DNA from: Cryobacterium flavum
GTDB lineage: Bacteria; Actinomycetota; Actinomycetes; Actinomycetales; Microbacteriaceae
Assembly (NCBI RefSeq): GCF_900103805.1
Contig: NZ_FNIB01000008.1
Coordinates: forward strand, 62,001 to 126,000
Length of the DNA stretch: 64,000 bases
Reading direction: 5' to 3'
Shown: in pieces, positions 61,002 to 64,000 of the stretch
Layout of the letters: the number at the start of each line of letters is the position of its first letter
How positions within the stretch are numbered: the stretch's first letter is position 1
Program-made: the position numbers and the translations under genes
The notes under the pieces: model-generated
Told to the model about the DNA's origin: nothing
Databases searched by the model: none
The model's input: only the letters and a program-made list of their open reading frames with translations

Positions 61002-64000
61002 TCAACCGACCGCAGCATCGGCCCGTTCGTCCGCGCGGGTGCCGACGCGCTGGCCGACGACAGCACTGACGCCGTCCTGCCGCATGCTCACACCGTAGAG
61101 GGCATCCGCTATCTCCATGGTGCGTTTCTGGTGCGTGATCACGATGAGCTGGCTGGTCTCTCGCAGGTCTTCGAAGATGGTGAGCAACCGGCCGAGGTTG
61201 GCGTCGTCGAGCGCAGCTTCGACCTCGTCCATGATGTAGAACGGGCTCGGACGGGCCTTGAAAATGGCAATCAGCAGCGCGACGGCGGCGAGTGAGCGTT
61301 CACCGCCGGAGAGCAGCGACAGCCGTTCGATCTTCTTTCCGGCCGGTTTCACCGACACCTCGATGCCGGACGTGAGCAGGTCGTCGGGGTCGGTGAGCCA
61401 GATGCTGCCGCTGCCGCCGGGAAACAGCACCGGGAACACGTCGGCGAAGGCCGCCTGGGTGTCATCGAACGCGGACGAGAAGATGGTCTGCATCTTCTCG
61501 TCGATGTCCGCGATGATGGTGAGCAGGTCGCTGCGGGTTTCCGTGAGGTCGGTGAGCTGCTCGGTGAGAAAGCGGTGCCGCTGCTCGAGCGCCGCGAATT
61601 CTTCGAGGGCCAGCGGGTTGACCCGCCCGAGTTGACCGAGCTTGCGTTCGGCGGCCGCGAACCGTTTCTGCTGCTCGGCCCGATCAAAGCGGATGCCGCC
61701 GGCCGCGCCGCCAGCGAAAACCAGGCCCTCGCTGCCGCTGCCGCTCACGTCGGTGTCATCGGGCGGGATCAGCTGGTCGGGACCATATTCGCCGACGAGC
61801 ACGTCTTCGGTGAGACCCAGTTCGCTGCCGGCGCGTTCAAGCAGGGCCGCGAGGTGCAGCTTCTTCTCGTAGATCTCGAGTTCGAGTCCGTGCACGTTTT
61901 CGGTGATCGAGGCCAGCCGCTCGCGCAACACGTTCTCGCCCTGCCGAAGCTGCTGCAGTTCGGTGTTCTGGCTCGCCCGTTCGGCTTCGGCGCTCGCGAG
62001 CTGAATCCGGGCCTCGGCGACGGAGCGGTCGGCCGCGGCGAGCACGGCCGGAAGCGTTTCGGCAACGCGGGAGGCGGCATCCACTTGGCGGCGACGAATG
62101 ACCGCGCGACGCGCTGCGGCCTCAGCGGCCGTGCGGTCGTCCTCGAGCTGACGGGTGAGTGTTGCGACGCGGTCAGCGCCTGCGCGCACGCGTTCACGGG
62201 CGGTTTCCACCTGGAGCCGGTTCTCGACCTCGGTCTCGCGGGCGGCCTCAAGTTCGGTGTACACAGCGTCCCGCAGGGTCGCGTCGAGGATGGGCCGTGG
62301 CTGGGACCGGGCAGTGTCGAGTGCAGCGGCTGCCCGCGCCGCGACAGCCTCGGCTTCGGTGCCGGCCGTGCTCGCGAGCTGCAGAGCGGCGGAGACCCGG
62401 TCGACGTCGGCGGCGGCGGCATCCGTTTGCACCACGAGTCGTCCGCGACGTTCGGTCACCGTGGCGAGCTGAGTTTCGAAGGCGCGCAGGGCAGCCCGTG
62501 CGCTGACCGACTGCTCTTTGTAGGCCTGCAACAGGGTGCGCTGTTCGGAGAACTCACAGCGCACCCGTTCGATCTGCGAGGTGACGGCCGCGAGCCTCTC
62601 GGCCGCCACGTCTCGCTCCGCAACGAGTTCGAGCTTGCTCTGTCTGGAGCCGGACCCGCCGCTCACGACCCACGGGCTCAAGACCTCGCCCGCCAGCGTG
62701 ATGAGCGTGAGACCCTGAGGCAGCTCGGCCGCTCGAGCCACGGCAAGATCGTCGGCGATGACGGTCTGAGCCAGCAGGCCGCGCAGGCCGGCCGGGCCGT
62801 CGATGACCGCGTTCGCCCAGCGTATGCCCGACGGCGCACCCAATTCGATGGTCGGCGCCGCGCTGTCGTCGCCGTTGGCCACGATCAGCTCAACCCGCCC
62901 GAAGTCGTCGTTTTCGGCCTGAACGAGGGCAGCGAGGGCGGCGTCGCGGTTGTCGGCCAGCACGGCATCGGCAAGAGAGCCGAGGGCGGCGGCGATCGCC
63001 GCTTCGAACCCTGGCTGCACCCGCACGTGGTCGGCCACGAGGCCACGGATGCCGGCCAGCTTCGCGCCGAGCAACGCCGAGGAGCCGTCTTTCTGATCGA
63101 GCGCGAGGGAGAACGCACCCTGCCGTGCCGCCTGGGCGTCCCGTTCCCGCTCATGGCCGTGCAGCTCGTCGCGCAGACGCTCCACCTCGGCCTCAACACC
63201 CTGAACCGCAGCCTGCGCCAGCTCGAATGCCGCGGCCAGCTCGCCGGAGTCCGGTTCACCGGCTGGCGCAGCGGACTGCAACTCGTCAAGTTGCAGCTGC
63301 GCCTTCATGCTGCGTTCGGTCGCCGCGTCACGGGCATTCTGCTGCCGCAACTGCTCACCACGTACGGCAGCCAGCCGCGATGCTGCCGTCTCGGATTGCC
63401 CGGTCAGGTGGGAGATGTCGAGGTCGTGCCGAGAGACGAGTGCTGCCTGGGCTGCAATATCTTCGTCGACCGCGTCGAGCCTCGACCGGGCTGCCGCGCT
63501 CTGCCCTCGTGAGTCGTCCCAGCCGATTTGAGCCATGCCGATGCCCGCGCGCAGCTGCTCTACCTCGGCGGCAGCCTCGGTCAGCATGGTGGGGGTGACG
63601 CTCGAGACGAGGCCGGTCGACTCGGCCTGCGAACCCAATAATGCCAGCCGCTGGTTGGCTAGGGTGAAGAGCCCGCGTAGTCGTTCCTGCACCGACTCCA
63701 GGGCATAGCTGGTGCGGCGTGCCAGGTCGACGGCGTCTCCCACTTGGGCGAGTTCGAGCCGCTGCACCCGAGCCTGTTTCTGCGAAAGCTGCTCCTGCAG
63801 CACGACCCGCTCGGTGTGGCGTTCACTCTCGGTGCGATTGTGCGCGTCGAGCGCAGTGCGCAGCGTCACGACATCGTCAGCGAGCAGGCGGGCGCGGGCA
63901 TCTCGCACGACGGCGGCGATGGTCTGAGCCTCCCGCGCGATTTCGGCCTGGTGTCCGAGCGGTTTGAGCTGGCGGCGAATCTCTCCCGCGAGGTCGCTCA
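61002..64000 (-). CDS. smc: chromosome segregation protein SMC, C-terminal part
   Basis: Condensin-like ATPase that compacts and segregates the chromosome. About 998 C-terminal residues are present; the frame continues past the right edge (open to 63998), with the N-terminal Walker A outside. Visible parts are coiled coil (QLKPLGHQAEIAREAQ at the edge), the hinge (residues SALLGAKLAGIRGLVADHV and LITLAGEVLSPWVVSGGSG), the returning coil, and the C-terminal ATPase with LSLLSGGERSLAAVALL (signature) and FYIMDEVEAALDDANL (Walker B). The C-terminus is Ala-rich (RADERADAAVG). Usual neighbour ftsY lies beyond the sulfur block. Confidence 0.96.
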   Translation of the reverse strand, partial: SDLAGEIRRQLKPLGHQAEIAREAQTIAAVVRDARARLLADDVVTLRTALDAHNRTESERHTERVVLQEQLSQKQARVQRLELAQVGDAVDLARRTSYALESVQERLRGLFTLANQRLALLGSQAESTGLVSSVTPTMLTEAAAEVEQLRAGIGMAQIGWDDSRGQSAAARSRLDAVDEDIAAQAALVSRHDLDISHLTGQSETAASRLAAVRGEQLRQQNARDAATERSMKAQLQLDELQSAAPAGEPDSGELAAAFELAQAAVQGVEAEVERLRDELHGHERERDAQAARQGAFSLALDQKDGSSALLGAKLAGIRGLVADHVRVQPGFEAAIAAALGSLADAVLADNRDAALAALVQAENDDFGRVELIVANGDDSAAPTIELGAPSGIRWANAVIDGPAGLRGLLAQTVIADDLAVARAAELPQGLTLITLAGEVLSPWVVSGGSGSRQSKLELVAERDVAAERLAAVTSQIERVRCEFSEQRTLLQAYKEQSVSARAALRAFETQLATVTERRGRLVVQTDAAAADVDRVSAALQLASTAGTEAEAVAARAAAALDTARSQPRPILDATLRDAVYTELEAARETEVENRLQVETARERVRAGADRVATLTRQLEDDRTAAEAAARRAVIRRRQVDAASRVAETLPAVLAAADRSVAEARIQLASAEAERASQNTELQQLRQGENVLRERLASITENVHGLELEIYEKKLHLAALLERAGSELGLTEDVLVGEYGPDQLIPPDDTDVSGSGSEGLVFAGGAAGGIRFDRAEQQKRFAAAERKLGQLGRVNPLALEEFAALEQRHRFLTEQLTDLTETRSDLLTIIADIDEKMQTIFSSAFDDTQAAFADVFPVLFPGGSGSIWLTDPDDLLTSGIEVSVKPAGKKIERLSLLSGGERSLAAVALLIAIFKARPSPFYIMDEVEAALDDANLGRLLTIFEDLRETSQLIVITHQKRTMEIADALYGVSMRQDGVSAVVGQRVGTRADERADAAVG

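Noticed and set aside
1..64000. tRNA, rRNA, CRISPR arrays, insertion sequences and prophage genes
   Set aside because: No T-loop and acceptor pairings, regular spacer-repeat units, transposases or phage structural genes were seen. XerC is the housekeeping recombinase, not an integrase of a mobile element.

Overview
The window is high-GC actinobacterial DNA, most likely from the family Microbacteriaceae (relatives such as Cryobacterium, Leifsonia or Salinibacterium; the genus is not resolvable by eye). The signs are frequent GTG starts, overlapping genes, the GlgE-type alpha-glucan pathway, F420-type oxidoreductases, DUF2469 beside rnhB, an NnaR-type HemD/OmpR regulator, and the family-typical order smc-ftsY-ffh-rpsP-rimM-trmD-rplS-lepB-rnhB-yraN-comM-dprA-xerC-rpsB-tsf-pyrH-frr-cdsA. 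No tRNA, rRNA, CRISPR array, transposase or phage gene was seen.

Layout. 1-5455: storage-glucan genes, glgP (cut by the left edge) divergent from glgE-glgB. 5482-8312: a YbbN-like thioredoxin/TPR protein and a large membrane protein with an internal lipobox. 8558-11237: a coiled-coil DivIVA-like protein and an AI-2E family permease. 11254-13828: small conserved genes, a secreted lytic-transglycosylase-like protein and a DivIVA-domain protein. 13876-18146: cdsA, frr, pyrH, tsf, rpsB. 18472-26749+: M23 peptidase, xerC, phosphodiesterase, beta-propeller protein, PLP decarboxylase, dprA, comM, yraN. 27207-30340: alcohol dehydrogenase, F420-type protein, long-form GAPDH. 30403-34090: DUF2469, rnhB, lepB, rplS, a membrane protein, trmD. 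34100-40250: nitrite assimilation and siroheme genes. 40326-41619: rimM, khpA, rpsP. 41821-45930: small-molecule enzymes and one decayed gene. 46086-51364: ffh, a TetR/MFS pair, DUF2004, ftsY. 51580-60965: assimilatory sulfate reduction with an SsuABC-like transporter, a ferredoxin reductase and ferredoxin. 61002-64000: smc (cut by the right edge).

Reading the whole, a long co-oriented (minus strand) housekeeping string carries several metabolic blocks between its members. The nitrite and sulfite reductase blocks both need siroheme, and cobA and cbiX in the nitrite block could serve both. The nitrite block sits so that trmD now follows cbiX by 9 bases.

Non-coding structure is the most novel part: multi-helix leader candidates upstream of rpsB and rplS, a family of GC-rich hairpin elements at gene 3' ends (three copies, two of them double hairpins), a four-fold GTGAC array with 10-base period upstream of the sulfur operon, a palindromic TetR operator, and 11-residue (hendecad) repeats both in the coiled-coil protein and in an N-terminal extension of CdsA.
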